A stretch of 64,000 nucleotides of DNA. It comes from Erinaceus europaeus (taxonomy: Eukaryota; Chordata; Mammalia; Eulipotyphla; Erinaceidae). The stretch lies in the NCBI RefSeq assembly GCF_950295315.1, contig NC_080181.1:4280726-4344725 (forward strand). Reading direction: 5' to 3'. Within the stretch, counting starts at the first letter, position 1, and each line of letters starts with the position of its first letter. This document shows positions 44,984 through 56,559 of this stretch, in pieces. A program made the translations under genes and the position numbers. The notes beneath the pieces are model-generated. The model was given only the letters and a program-made list of their open reading frames with translations. It was not told where the DNA came from and searched no databases.

Positions 44984-46135
44984 GTATGCATACTAAGTAA
45001 ATTGATAGGGGGAATTATTGTTTGTTTCATACTAATTTATACTATATTGAAGTTTTATGACATGGTTGTAAAAATCTGTTTGTGTACTGCTGATATATTT
45101 TTAAATGTTAGTGGAAATATTAGCATGTTCACCATTTGTCACATAACTTTTTATAAGGTTTTTCTAACTTTAGCTTTAATCTTAAAAGGTCTACACCATA
45201 TGTTTTTTTTTTTCTGGCATTGAAGAACTGTATCTTGACTTCAAGAAAAATGCCTAGTGGGTAGAAATTGCATGTAGGCAGCCTCTCCCACTCCCATATC
45301 AGTGCTTTGTATTTTCCCCAGCAGCTACTACCAGCCACCCCCCCCCCCTTGTAGCACTGTGTTGGTCACCTGGCATGACAGAGAAAGTCAGGCCAGGCCT
45401 TCACGTCCTGTTCAGTTACACCCTTACTGAGAATGTATACAGGACACTAATGATGCTACTTTACTTTTTAACAACTACAGGAAAGATTCAACCCAGTGAA
45501 ACAGGTTGCCTGTAGATTGCATGTAGTCTTTTTTTTAGTTTCAAAAGTGTCCTGACAAAAATATAGTAAGTATTTTAATAGTAATAATCAGCTCTAATGA
45601 AAAAAATTGCAATCAGTGAAATGAATTTGTAGAGAAAATTGAATAATTCAATTTATTTCATAAGTATATATTTATGAAAGTACAGTTTGATTTTGTGTGT
45701 AATGTGCAAGTAAAGTAGGCATCAAGTTAAAATGCAAGGTGAGAACTGGATAGCACAGAATGTCTCCTCTGCAGGTGGCCTTCATTTTTCTAAAGGAAGC
45801 TCGATATAGACGTTCTGGACTTGACCCCTTTGCCCCTTTCCCCGGCTGCTCATTAGTCTTCACAGTTAAAGCTGATGATGAGAATAAAGGCATGTCATTT
45901 TTGAAAGACGTAGACCTAATTGCATGAAACCCCTACCTGCTAAGGGGGGAGGACCAGCCAGTAAGATACATGCTGGTTACCAGGGGATTCAGTGTTGTGT
46001 TAGTGCTGTATATGCACAGCTATCTTATGATTTCCTTAGAAGTATCTCTCAGAAGGGAAGGCTGTCAAGTCTTGATGAATTGCCCTCTGGTTCTTTGCCG
46101 TTGCTGCTGGTAAAAGTAACATTTCTTTTAAATAG
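44984..46135 (+). other. CNTN6: CNTN6 intron D-E (1.15 kb)
   Basis: Phase 1 intron between gtatgc and tttaaatag. It contains no identifiable repeat; a C-run lies at about 45338-45348. Confidence 0.9.
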
Positions 46136-46286
46136 CTTCAGCTCCAACTTTCGCACCGAATCAACTAAAGAAAGCAATAATTGTTACCAAAGGCCGAGAC
46201 GTCATCATAGAGTGCAAACCCCAAGGCTCTCCAAAACCAGCCATCTCTTGGAAGAAGGGAGACAAAGCAGTTAGAGAGAACAAAAG
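46136..46286 (+). CDS. CNTN6: Contactin-6 exon E: first half of Ig-like domain 5
   Basis: This 151-base exon has acceptor ttttaaatag|ct and donor aaag|gttagt. Two bases complete an Ala codon with the G from exon D. There are 49 codons: [20 protein letters not shown], then [18 protein letters not shown], then [11 protein letters not shown], and two bases (AG) of a likely Arg codon. SAPTF opens Ig5; the IIEC cysteine and ISW tryptophan are the Ig core residues. The partner cysteine should lie in the next exon, which is not in the window. The acceptor has a weak pyrimidine tract and the donor gttagt is weaker than the others, so this exon could be more sensitive to splicing regulation (inference). 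Confidence 0.96.
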
Positions 46287-46472
46287 GTTAGTCTTCTGCT
46301 TCATAGTACATACTTGTAGCTGGTAGATATACTTTTTAAAGTTGCAGGCGATACAAGAATCTTGCATTGACTGTTTCATGAATTGGCTGAAATATGCTTT
46401 TGTCTGTATGGCAATTAAAAAAGAAAGTTCTGTTTCACTGTGGTCAGACTTCTTTCCTTCTTGGTATTTCAG

Positions 46473-46494
46473 CACCTACAGGAGGTATCACCAG
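46473..46494 (+). other. Candidate 22-bp microexon (cryptic or poison)
   Basis: A pyrimidine tract and AG (ttccttcttggtatttcag) is followed after 22 bases by cag|gtaaga, a near-consensus donor. It lies 187 bases after exon E. Inclusion would add 22 bases (not a multiple of three) and so shift the frame of the next exon. It may be chance; no transcript evidence is available. Confidence 0.3.
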
Positions 46495-46734
46495 GTAAGA
46501 CGAAAACAAATACGTTAAACTAGTTATTTGCTGTTTTGACTGGCATCTTCTGAGTAAGTTTGTGAAACCTATTGACTGTAATGTGAAAGTAAAATGCATT
46601 AAGTTAAACTTACAGGCTGAAAATGGGTGACACCAGTGTTTTCTCTTTTCCCATAAATTATTACAATAATTTAAAGGTTACGATTGAATTTTAGTATTAA
46701 CAGTAGTATAACATATCCTAGATTATTTATTTTT

Positions 46735-46940
46735 TATATTTATTTATTTATTTATTGGATAGAGACAGTAAAAAATCAAGAGGGAAGAGGGAGACAGAGA
46801 TGGAGAGAGACAGAGATACCTGCAGCTCTACTTCACTACTTGTGAAGTTTTCCCCTGCAGGTAGAAACTGGGCCTTGGCCATGGGTCCTTGTGCACTGTA
46901 ACATGTGCGCTTAAGCAGGTGTGCCACCCCTCGGCCCCTC
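46735..46940 (-). repeat. ERI-type SINE (group a), antisense
   Basis: Reverse tail 'tatttatttatttatttattgg', 'atagagacagtaaaaaatcaagaggg', 'acctgcagctctacttcactacttgtg', 'cctgcaggtagaaactggg', 'ttaagcaggtgtgccacccc'. Confidence 0.9.
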
Positions 46941-47451
46941 CTAGATGTTTGTATGATTACTGTATGACATATACTTCATGTGACGTTGTGCTCGTGCGTA
47001 CCTTCTTTTCATCGTGTTGATGTGAAACTGTCCAGGGCTGCTTTTACTGCTGTAGGTAAAGGAGAGATGTGTTGAGGAATATTTAATATATTAAGACTTT
47101 GCCATGCCAGTCGGAGGACATCACAGGAATACAAGTGGGGAAGATGTTGAAAGAATCAAATCATTGCCTGTTTAAAAATGCCAAGTTAAAAAAAAATGCC
47201 TGTGCACTGCCAACCATGAACAGATTGGTGGTGCAGACATTGTACTTGCAATGCAGATGTTGCATTGGTAATTAGACTTTGACAAAATAATGTTCTCCAC
47301 TATGTTAAGAAATGTCGCATGTTATCCTAAGGAAATCCTCCCCCTTTTTTATTTGTAAAGGATACTTTACTTTTTGTTTTCCTGGGTCTAAATAATCATA
47401 TAATTAGAATTGTAGTCAACAATATAGGATGTATTTTTTGTTTGTATTTTT

Positions 47452-47658
47452 TAAACTTTAATGATTTTATTTGATAGGACATAGAGAAATTGAGAGGGAA
47501 TGGGGATAGAGATGGGGACAGAGACAGGATGACACTTGCAGCACTGCTTCATCACTTGTGAAGCTTTCTGCCTGCAGGCGGTGACTGGGAGCTTGAACCC
47601 AGATCCATGTACATGGTAATGTGTGTGCTCAACCAGGTGTGCTATGCCCAGCCCCCAG
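47452..47658 (-). repeat. ERI-type SINE (group a), antisense
   Basis: 'atgattttatttgataggacatagagaaattgagaggg', 'cttgcagcactgcttcatcacttgtgaagc', 'gggagcttgaaccc', 'tcaaccaggtgtgctatgccc'. Confidence 0.9.
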
Positions 47659-48303
47659 TTTGCCTTTCCTATCAAAGTAGACCGAATCATCCAGAATTTT
47701 TCATTTTGTTTTTGTTGTTTTGTTTTGTGGAGATTTCAAATACAACCTATTGTTTTGTATTTCTCTGTTTTACTAGTGATCTAGTCAAATTATACTAAAT
47801 TTGAAGTTTTCATAAGAAATAACTATAATGAATTGTCTGTCACTGTTTACTATTATATCCCAGGCGGGTTGTTGTTATCATAGAATGATCAATGTAAACC
47901 ACTACTTGAGCAGAAAACCATAGTTTTGGCGATGACAACGATGGCTTCTAAGTCTATAGCGTTTGTGGTTTTTTTGTGTGTTTTTACATTTTGAGTAGCA
48001 GCATAACCCAATGTAAAAGGAAAAAAAAAAAAAAAGGGCTGCCATGTACCCCTGCCAACAAGGAAGTTTCAACATGTCAGATAATTTTCTTACTTGTAGA
48101 ATTGGAGTCCAACAGGGATGGCTTTGCTGGGTTGTGAGTACTGAGTGAGGTTTTGCATGTAAAGTAATCTGCGTGCGTACTGGTGTAGTGTCGTATACAA
48201 CAGTGTAGAGCACTTCATAGTGAGTGATTCATGGATGTTGCCGGAGAGGAGAGTGATCCTGCAAGGGCGTCAGTCGGTCCTGTTTTTTATGGCGGTGTCC
48301 TCT

Positions 48304-48530
48304 CAGCCTTTGAGGATTCCCCTCGCTTTCTGCAGCTAACCATTCCCCTTCTTTTTGCTGCTAATTAAGGGAAAGAATATTTAAGATTTAAAATATTGTT
48401 GGGATTAAAGGCATCCCAGCCTTTGAGGATTCCCCTCGCTTTCTGCAGCTAACCACTCCCCTTCTTTTTTGCTGCTAGTTAAGGGAAAGAATATTTAAGA
48501 TTTAAAATATTGTTGGGATTAAAGGCATCC
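48304..48530. repeat. 113-bp tandem duplication
   Basis: The block starting cagcctttgaggattcccct and ending gggattaaaggcatcc occurs twice head to tail (48304-48416 and 48417-48530). The copies differ by two substitutions and one T. The unit has a GC-richer first half and an AT-rich second half ('aatatttaagatttaaaatattg'). I cannot assign the unit to any family. Confidence 0.95.
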
Positions 48531-48785
48531 TCTAGGTCTTCTTCTAGAGCTTCTGGAGACACAACTGTTACCCATTTCTCTGTGTTTAAATTAGCACATA
48601 TATTTGTCCATCAGAGCTCCATAGCTTCTCTGGATTCTTTGTACTAGCATATTGGTTCTGTACTTGTTCCATGACAAGCAGTACCATCCATGTGCAAATA
48701 GGTAGTTACATGTATGCTGTTGATGAGAATAGAGATGTCTTTAAAGATTGAAACCTTGTCAAAAACTATTTCTTTCTTTTTGTTT

Positions 48786-49222
48786 TAATTGCCTCTGGCA
48801 TTATAGAGAGAAAATGAGAGGGGAGGAGAGATAAAGAGGGAGATAGAAAAACAGTCATCGGGAGTCGGGCTATAGCGCAGCGGGTTAAGAGCAGGTGGCG
48901 CAAGGCACAAGGACCATGTGAGGATCCCAGTTCGAGCCCCGGCTCCCCACCTACAGGGGAGTCGCTTCATAAGTGGTGAAGCAGGTCTGCAGGTGTCTTT
49001 CTCTCCTCTCTCTGTCTTCCCCCTCCTTTCTCCATTTCTCTCTGTCCTATCCAGCAACAATGACAACAATAGTAACTACAACAATAAAACAACAAGGGCA
49101 ACAAAAGGGAATAAATAAAATAAATATTCAAAAAAAATAAAAAAAAGAAAAACAGTCATCTTCAGACCTGCTTTACCACTTGTGATATGTGCACTTAACC
49201 AGGTGCACCACTGCCTGGCCCC
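48786..49222. repeat. Antisense SINE split by a young sense SINE (group b) with 15-bp target duplication
   Basis: The inner copy (48860-49145, + strand) starts 'gggagtcgggctatagcgcagcgggttaag', with 'agttcgagcccc', and ends in an A-rich tail. The 15-base duplication agaaaaacagtcatc flanks it (48845-48859 and 49146-49160). Outside it lie the two halves of an older antisense SINE: 'attgcctctggcattatagagagaaaatgag' on the left and 'cttcagacctgctttaccacttgtg' to 'ttaaccaggtgcaccactgcc' on the right. Confidence 0.93.
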
Positions 49223-51071
49223 CAGAAAACTATTTCTTTCCCTGTGTTTCCTATTTCTTTTAAAGAGTCTTCAGGCTCTGCCTCATCACTTTTAAAGATC
49301 ACTTGTGCAAATTTATTTAGGTTTCTTTATCAATGTCCATTTCCTTCCTAAAATTAATAAACTTATTAAGACGTGAAATGTTCCATGGGGATTTTCTCCT
49401 CTAGTTTACTTTTATTCAGAATGTTCTGCTCATCAAACTCATATTGGATTTTCACTTCAGCTCATTATTTCTATTACTTAGCCATTAACTTTTGTTAAAA
49501 TATAATCACCCAGGAGCACTCCAGCAGTGCACAGATATTAAGTCTTCATTATTACATGTTCAGTTTCCTGTACTTGCCATGAACAATGTTGGTTAAAATG
49601 AAAGATATGTAGTATTTGGTAAAGACAAGGTTTATTCTCAGATACTGCATATGTGTGAACTGTTATTGAACCCAGAAACTATACCATATATGTTTAAAAT
49701 TATATACAGTTATTAAATGTTCAGAATAGTTTTGATGCCCGTTATCATATTCTAATGCATGAACTAGGGGGCAGGTACTAGTTAAAGAGATAATGGACTG
49801 CAATTCAAAAGGATTCTAAAGAAAAATCAAAAAAAAAATTTTTTTTCCTATGGAGAGGCAATTTCAAAGCATTTTTTTTCTTTTATGGAACTGTAATCTG
49901 CATAAAGATTTGTCCAAAATCTCATGTAATATTCCTTTGCTCACCAAAGCAGCCTCACAACAGCTAAGTTTTCAAGTTACTCATTTAACACATACAGAAA
50001 ATTGCACTTGAAGTACCCATTAGTTGACTTCTGCTGGGATTTCATGCCGTGTTTATTAGGCAGCAGTGATCAGGCTCTCCTACTGACTGACCGATAGATG
50101 GATAAAGCTGTATCTGTAGCACAAGCCCTAAAGGACCTTTCTCATTACTGAGCTGAAGCAGAGTCCTCATACTTTTTTCTGTGGAATAAGAGGAATTCAT
50201 GGGTGTAATTAGGGTCTTGTTTCTGTCCCTTTGTTTCCACCTACATGCTGTGCTTGCTAATGAACAAGCTGTTTTGTTGTTTCCTTTGTGACAGTGTGTT
50301 TTACATATTAAGAACATAAAACAGTATAGACCCTAGGTATATATTTTTTTCAATATCTAAGAACTTACATAATGAGGGAAAATAAACATACATGTATCAA
50401 GAATATGTCCTTTGACTTCCTCTTTCAAGTGACATCATTTTTTCAAAGAACGTTTAATTATCAGAACGACAGTATTTAGCTAAGGGAAGAGAAGGTTAAT
50501 AGCTGACTTCATAAGATGAAATATTTATGGACTGTTTAAAATACACCTTACGACTTAGAGATTGTGACTGTTCCTTAGATCTGCTGAACTTCTAGGGGTG
50601 ACGAGGAAATGGCCTCACATTCTTTATAACTGCCAAGAGTAAGAATGCACGCAGGACAGCAAAGCAGTGTCACAGTATGTAAACAAACAGATAACGCGGG
50701 GCTCCCAAATGATTTCTAAATCATCTCTAAATCAGGTAGGCTGTAATTTTAACTTTGTGCATTTATATTTTAAAAATTGAAATATAATATTTTTATGTTT
50801 ATGATCAGTAAAAAAAAGTTTAAACAAATACCAGAATTTTGTAGGAGTGACTTCCGTAAGGCACATTGCACATTTCAAGTTACACAGTTCATACACTTTT
50901 GATTTCATCTGAATATACAAAAGCCAAGGGCACTCTCAGTTCATCCTCTTATTTTCTTTACATTTTTAAGGAGAGAGACCAGTTATTTTTTAAACAATTC
51001 TGTCTGCTTGCCAGTCTTTCAGAGAAGTTCAGTAGAAAAAGTGATGTGTTTGATCATACAGATTCAGTTTT

Positions 51072-51359
51072 GTGGGAGTCAGGCGGTAGTGCAGCAGTTT
51101 AAGCGCATGTGGCGCAAAGCACAAGGACCAACATTAGGATCCCGGTTCGAGCCCCTGGATCCCCACCTGCAGGGGAGTCACTTTGCAGGTCTGCAGTTGT
51201 CTATCTTTCTCTCCCCCCTCTGTCTTCCCCTGCTCTCTCCATTTCTCTCTGTCCTATCCAACAACAAAGACATCAATAACAACAACAATAACTACAACAA
51301 TAAAGAACAAGGGCAAAAAAGGGAATAAGTAAATAAATATTTTTAAAAATTAAAAAAAA
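51072..51359 (+). repeat. ERI-type SINE (group b) with target duplication
   Basis: 'tgggagtcaggcggtagtgcagcagtttaag', 'cggttcgagcccc', CT tract, 'ctatccaacaacaaagacatcaataac', A-rich tail. The 12-base duplication agattcagtttt is at 51060-51071 and 51360-51371. A short deletion removes part of 'cacttcacaggtggtgaagc'. Confidence 0.95.
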
Positions 51360-51417
51360 AGATTCAGTTTTTAGTTCCATTAGAGTCCACCTTCCCCACA
51401 CACATACATATTCTGCT

Positions 51418-51771
51418 TTTTTTTTTTTTTCCCTCCAGGGTTATTGCTGGGCTCGGTGCCTGCACCATGAATCCACCACTCCTGGAGGCCATTTTTTCTC
51501 CCTTTTGTTGCCCTTGTTGTTGTAGCCTCGTTGTGGTTATTATTATTGCCATTGTTGATGTTGTTCGTTGTTGGATAGCACAGAGAGAAATGGAGAGAGG
51601 AGGGGGAGACAGAGAGGGGGAGAGAAAGATAGACACCTGCAGACCTGCTTCACCACTTGTGAAGCGACTCCCCTGCAGGTGGGGAGCAAGGGGCTCCAAC
51701 TGAGATCCTTATGCGGGTCCTTGTGCTTTGCACCGCATGTGCTTAACCCACTGCGCCACCGCCCGACCCCC
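51418..51771 (-). repeat. ERI-type SINE (group c), antisense, full length
   Basis: 'ccctccagggttattgctgggctcggtgcctgcacc', 'atgaatccaccactcctggaggcc', 'cctcgttgtggttattattattgcc', 'acacctgcagacctgcttcacc', 'ttaacccactgcgccaccgcccg'. Flanked by the imperfect repeat tattctRctttt (R is G left, A right). Confidence 0.93.
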
Positions 51772-51989
51772 ACCTATTCTACTTTTAATCAACAGAAAAT
51801 TAGATTTTTTAACTTTAGCATATAGTCAACTATCCTTCACTGGCTTCCTTTTTATTTCTTCCTTTACTTATTTTTTTCTTTCCCTTGTGCTGTCGATTGA
51901 AATCAGACATTTGAAATCTCTTGAGTAGCAGACATCCTGAATTGTGATTTAAGTTTTGTTTTAGTTTTTTCCCTTTTTAAGTCATAGTA

Positions 51990-52520
51990 CACTAGATAGC
52001 CAGAAGAACATTTGAAAGCAGTTTTGATTGTGTCATTCCTCTGTGGAAATGACTGAGATGAATTTCTATTGAATGCAGCCATTGCTTTTTCTGTATGTTC
52101 AAGGATCTACATAATTTCCACACTTTCATTCATTAACATGATATCAAGCTGAATTAAATTGCCATTTTTGCTGTTAAAGTAAATGAATAGTAGAAACTTA
52201 TTAGTGAGGTTCTAGCTACTACTTATAAGTCCCTGACTTAACTATTACAGTGCTTTGTTCCAGCAGTACAGTTGTGTATAAATTATGCAGGGTTCCTATC
52301 AGTATGGAATTCAGATTCTATACCTAATTCTATAACAGTCTCTGCCCTTTCCTGCCCCCCCCTCAAGCCTCCCATAGGATTATAACCACCATGTATTGTG
52401 GCTTCAAACTACACTGGACACTCACACTTCCCTCCATGGTCCTTCATTTGGTCACCTTCCTACCTTAGTGCCACTTGCCCCTTCTGTTTGCTCCCTTCAT
52501 TGCAGTATTCTGGTTAACCT
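51990..52520 (-). repeat. Possible L2 relic
   Basis: 'agcagttttgattgtgtcattcctctg', 'gcagccattgctttttctgt' and, near 52360-52500, 'aagcctcccataggat' and 'cactggacactcacacttccctcc' resemble the reverse complement of L2. Weak. Confidence 0.3.
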
Positions 52521-54104
52521 CAAAAATATTTGAAATTCTATCCTAAAGGAAAGGGCTTCTTCAGTTTTCTCTCTACTGAAAAGGTTCAAGTATATATGAT
52601 TATCAAGAGCTGTGGCTAATAGGAAATTAAATGAATCATTTAAGTCAAGTCTAACTTTCAAGTTTAGTTCCAGTTATGCACCAGTTTACAACCCTCTGAT
52701 TTAGAATTGTCAGCTCAGATATACAAAGTTTGAAACCTAAATTCAACAGGGCTGACTGATTTACTCATCCAAAAATGAATCTTTACAATCAAGTGTGATG
52801 CTAGTTATGATTCTGTGATTATCATTTAGTAGTGATGTTGAATGTGGATAGTAGTGTTGGAATTCTTAGTGCCTGATGTTTCTCATAATGATTAACTTCC
52901 CAGTCTGTACCTAGAAGATTCATGAATGATCTCATAAACAATTTTATGTACAATCTCTTTACAAATTTCAGGGGAGGGAAAATCTCTAAATAACTAACAT
53001 CAATTGAGTCTAATTTTTACAGTTGAAATTTTGGAGCCCAACTGAAGAAGCATTGTTGCCACAATTTCAACCAATCATTATTTTCCTTTTTACCCATCTT
53101 AATTGGAGAAGGTGGAGCACAGTAATATTGATTGCCCATCCAATCATAAGACGTACTTGTTATTTCATTGACTTACTAATCAATTGATCAAGTGTTACAG
53201 ACAAGGACTTCTAAGGGTAGCATTATCATGATATTTATGGCTTGTGTCATTTCCCCATTGTGCATATATGTTGTTTGCAGGGGTACTCAGTATTTCTAAA
53301 CTAGGTCTGTTTCAGGCAATGAGATACACAAAACAATTGATAAGTACTGAGTGACAGTATGCTTACACCATGCCAACTACTTCATGGAAATGGAAATACA
53401 AAGCAGTCTCACACTTCCAAATCATTCTATCTCCTTAGTGTGTTTTGACAACATAGCAATGATTACAGATTTAGAATTAATGACTTCCCTCTAAGCACAG
53501 GAGACATGCATGTAAGAAGACTTCAAATTATTTGTTCCTAAATTTTCCCAAATTTAAAGTTTCAGGAGTTTAAAGGTTCAGTTTTGTTTTCTGAATTCAC
53601 TATCACTTTGTCTCTTGTTTCAACTTTTAAAAATTGTTAACTATAATGGAAGAGACCTGGACTCCCTGGCAGAGGTTGCACTAAGGAAGCCAGTTAATTT
53701 AAGCTGTAAATGGCAACAGAATAAGTTTGGCTCTGTTGTGCTATGAATACCTCCAGTTTGTGACTTTATATCTTTAGATAATTACTAGCTTAGCAAACAG
53801 TTCATAAATTCTACTTCTAAGTATGGTTCATTTACCCCAGTTACTATAAATTGCTGCACAAGTTGCCTGGCTATGCTCTCTACATAGTTGCAACTTAAGG
53901 CTTTTTTCTTCAAAAGCCCCCCAGACTACAACTTTCAGCTTAATTTGTCCTTAATATAAACAACATCTGAAATACTTGGGAATTCAAGCATCTAAATACA
54001 TGCTACTGACTGATCCTACTACCTCCCAGAGTGACTCTTTGGTGAATATAAAAGAGTGAAGAGAGAAGCTTCTGAGGATGTTGAGAAAAAAAAAGTCTCT
54101 TACG

Positions 54105-54219
54105 ACAAGAGATTTTTAGCTTCCCGAGAGAGTTACTTAGTTACTACTTTTCTGTATTTGCACAAGAGATTTTTAGCTTCCCCAGAGAGTTACTTAGTTA
54201 CTACTTTTCTGTATTTGCA
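54105..54219. repeat. 57-bp tandem duplication
   Basis: The block acaagagatttttagcttcc to 'ctgtatttgc' is present twice with a 57-base offset (starts 54105 and 54162). One base differs (cccgag versus ccccag). Confidence 0.95.
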
Positions 54220-54632
54220 TAGATCACTATCTAATTTAATTGTGGCCAACTCTTAATGGGTCTGAACTGACTGATTCAGAAGTGGGGCGCAGGCATGATA
54301 ACCTTGATGGCAATGAAAAAGCAGCCTGCAGTTTACTCTCTTGGTAGAATACACGGATTTTGCCATTGGTGTACTAGCCTCTCTTGACTTAAATGGCAGT
54401 TATTGATTGGTAGATAAAAAGTGAGGAAAAAGTATAGTGCCCACTATATCCTTTTAATTGTATTTGCTAGTTTCCTAGAGCTAATTAATATTTGTTTCTC
54501 TTTCTTTCCAGTTCTAACTGGTAGCTTAACTTGTCCTTTCTCTAATGTATTTTCTGGGCATGGTTCTACTCAGTTTATTTCAGTGAAAATAAAACTTTGT
54601 TCAATTTAGATGGAATGTAAGATTAAGTTCAG

Positions 54633-54895
54633 AGGCTAGGCAGTGGTGCATAGGGTTAAGCTCATATAGCACTAAGCACAAGGACCAGCATAAGGATCCC
54701 AATTTGAGCCCCCACCAGCCCCTTACCTGCAGGGGTGGGGGATCACTTCACAGGTGGTAAAGCAGGTCTGTGTCTATCTTTCACTCCCCTTCTCTGTTGT
54801 CCCCCTCCTCTCTTGATTTCTCTCTATCCTATCCTATGACAACAGTAACAACAAGGGCAACAAAAGGATAACCCTGGAGGCAGAAAAAAGAAAAA
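54633..54895 (+). repeat. ERI-type SINE (group c), diverged
   Basis: 'aggctaggcagtggtgcatagggttaag', 'caatttgagcccc', 'ttacctgcaggggtggggg', 'caacaagggcaacaaaagg' joined to 'ataaccctggaggcag'. Part of the 3' module is deleted. Confidence 0.88.
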
Positions 54896-55146
54896 GATTA
54901 TGCCAGTTCATAACAGAACAAATAAGAGAGAGCCTACTTGTCTAGTATTCAGTAAGACTAATAGAGAGATACTGTCATTTGGGATGTTAAGAGAATTGAT
55001 GTCACAGGGCAATTATATGTAGATATTACTAACAGTATGGATAAGAAAACAATAAAAGTAATGATTCTTCATTGATAACTGACTTTTATACAGCCATAAC
55101 TTTATTTCATTTCTCAAAATGAAGAAGATATAAATTATTACTAACT

Positions 55147-55460
55147 GGGCAGAGGGTAGATAGCATAACGGTTATGCAGACAGACTCTCGTGCCTGAGGC
55201 TCCAAAGTCCCAGGTTCAATCCCCGCACCACCATAAGCCAGAGCTGAACAGTGCTCTGGTAAAAAAAAATTAAAAAATAAATAAAATAAAAAATATATAT
55301 TTTAAAAAAATAATTACTGGGAGTCAGGCGGTAGTGTAGCAGGTTAAGTGCAGGTGGTGCAAAGCACAAGGACAGGCATAAGAATCCTGTTTCGATCCCC
55401 TGGCTCCCCACCTGCAGGGGAATCGCTTCACAAGCGGTGAAGCAGGTCTGCAGGTGTCTA
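55147..55460 (+). repeat. Group d SINE followed by a truncated group b SINE
   Basis: First copy 55147-55313: 'gggcagagggtagatagcataacgg', 'ccaggttcaatcccc', 'ccataagccagagctgaacagtgctctgg', A-rich tail. Second copy 55317-55460: 'gggagtcaggcggtagtgtagcaggttaag' to 'gcaggtctgcaggtgtct', where it stops. The second copy is bracketed by aataattact (55307-55316 and 55471-55480), so the 3' truncated copy still has target-duplication-like flanks. Confidence 0.9.
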
Positions 55461-55499
55461 AAATAATAATAATAATTACTAATGAAGATATGTTAAATT

Positions 55500-55590
55500 A
55501 AATAGCTGAACTACAGAGCTTGCCTATGGTCACACTGGTAACAATTCAGAATCTAGTACATTATTCAGTCTCCTGGGTCCCAAACCACCC
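55500..55590 (-). repeat. MIR relic
   Basis: 'agcttgcctatggtcacactggtaacaattcagaatct' followed by 'ttcagtctcctgggtcc' follows the reverse complement of MIR. Confidence 0.4.
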
Positions 55591-55877
55591 CTTGACCTAG
55601 TCCACCATTCAGAAAACTTTTTTAAGAAAAGAAAAAAAAAATACAAGTCAGTGTAGAAGATGAAGGAGACCTTCATAAAGATGACTGCTATATAATAAGA
55701 ACTTAAATGGAGCAAGCATATTTTATGTGCACAACCCTTAGCACTGCCTCAAAACATGTGCCAGAACAATTGACTGTTTTGTGAGAGCAGGTGAATGCAC
55801 TGTAATAGTAGGAGAATTTAATTCTTCCTCTTATATTTCAGATATATTAGGGAAATCTGTTGCTTAATTCATATAGA

Positions 55878-55995
55878 GACTGGCAAAATAGCTGACGTGG
55901 ATAGTGCACCAACTTGGCCATCCATGAGACCCAGAATCAAGCCTCTTCCATCACTTAGGAGGAAGCTTTTGTGCTGTGTCGATTTTGTTCTTTTA
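55878..55995 (+). repeat. Minor tRNA-derived SINE (group e)
   Basis: 'gagactggcaaaatagctgacgtgg', 'cagaatcaagcctcttccatcac', 'ggaggaagcttttgtgctgtg'. Confidence 0.55.
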
Positions 55996-56092
55996 TCTGA
56001 AATGTAGTTATCTTGAATAATTCATCATGCTAAGGCAAGTCGATTTCCTATGTGAACGAGGAGAAGGTAGGGACCTCTATCACTGCCTCTCT

Positions 56093-56338
56093 CTTTTTGC
56101 CACCAGGGTTATCGCAGGGGCTTAGTACTGGCATTTCCTTTTTCTTTATTTGACAGGATAGGAGAAATTGAGAAAAGGGGAGGTCAAGAGGGAGAGAGAC
56201 AGAAAGACACCTGCAGTGCTTGATTCACGGCTCATGAAACATCCCTCCGGGAGGAGGGAAGCAGGGGCTGAAAACCAGGTCTTTGTGCATGATGATAATG
56301 TGCGCTCTCAACCAGGTACACCATGTCTGGCCCTCTGC
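56093..56338 (-). repeat. ERI-type SINE, antisense
   Basis: 'tttttgccaccagggttatcgcaggggcttagt', 'tgacaggataggagaaattgag', 'cacctgcagtgcttgattcacgg', 'ggggctgaaaacca', 'tcaaccaggtacaccatg'. Confidence 0.85.
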
Positions 56339-56559
56339 TGTCTCTCTCTCTCTCTGAAAAAGTGACATAGAGCAGTGACGCAAACCCTGACAAGAAGCAC
56401 AAAGTAAATAAACACATGCTTATGTAAGAAAGGCAAAAGCTAAAAATGGAAGCATTAATCACCTGTTTTCAGAAGTCATGAAAAGAATGGGAAATTAAAC
56501 TTTAAAAACATAAACTTAGTTTAAATTACTAATAAATATCAAATAATCAAAATGTTGGT

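Noticed and set aside
3727..46286. CNTN3, CNTN4 or CNTN5 instead of CNTN6
   Set aside because: The linker and Ig4 stretch [19 protein letters not shown] and the Ig3 stretch [13 protein letters not shown] fit CNTN6 in memory; CNTN3/4 have clearly different residues there. A database alignment would settle it.
47213..47275. Small hairpin (caatgcagatgttgcattg) as a regulatory RNA
   Set aside because: Arms of only seven bases without conservation evidence; chance is sufficient.
48860..49145. Functional tRNA gene from the SINE heads
   Set aside because: A and B boxes are recognisable, but the sequence does not fold as a full tRNA and continues into the SINE body and tail.
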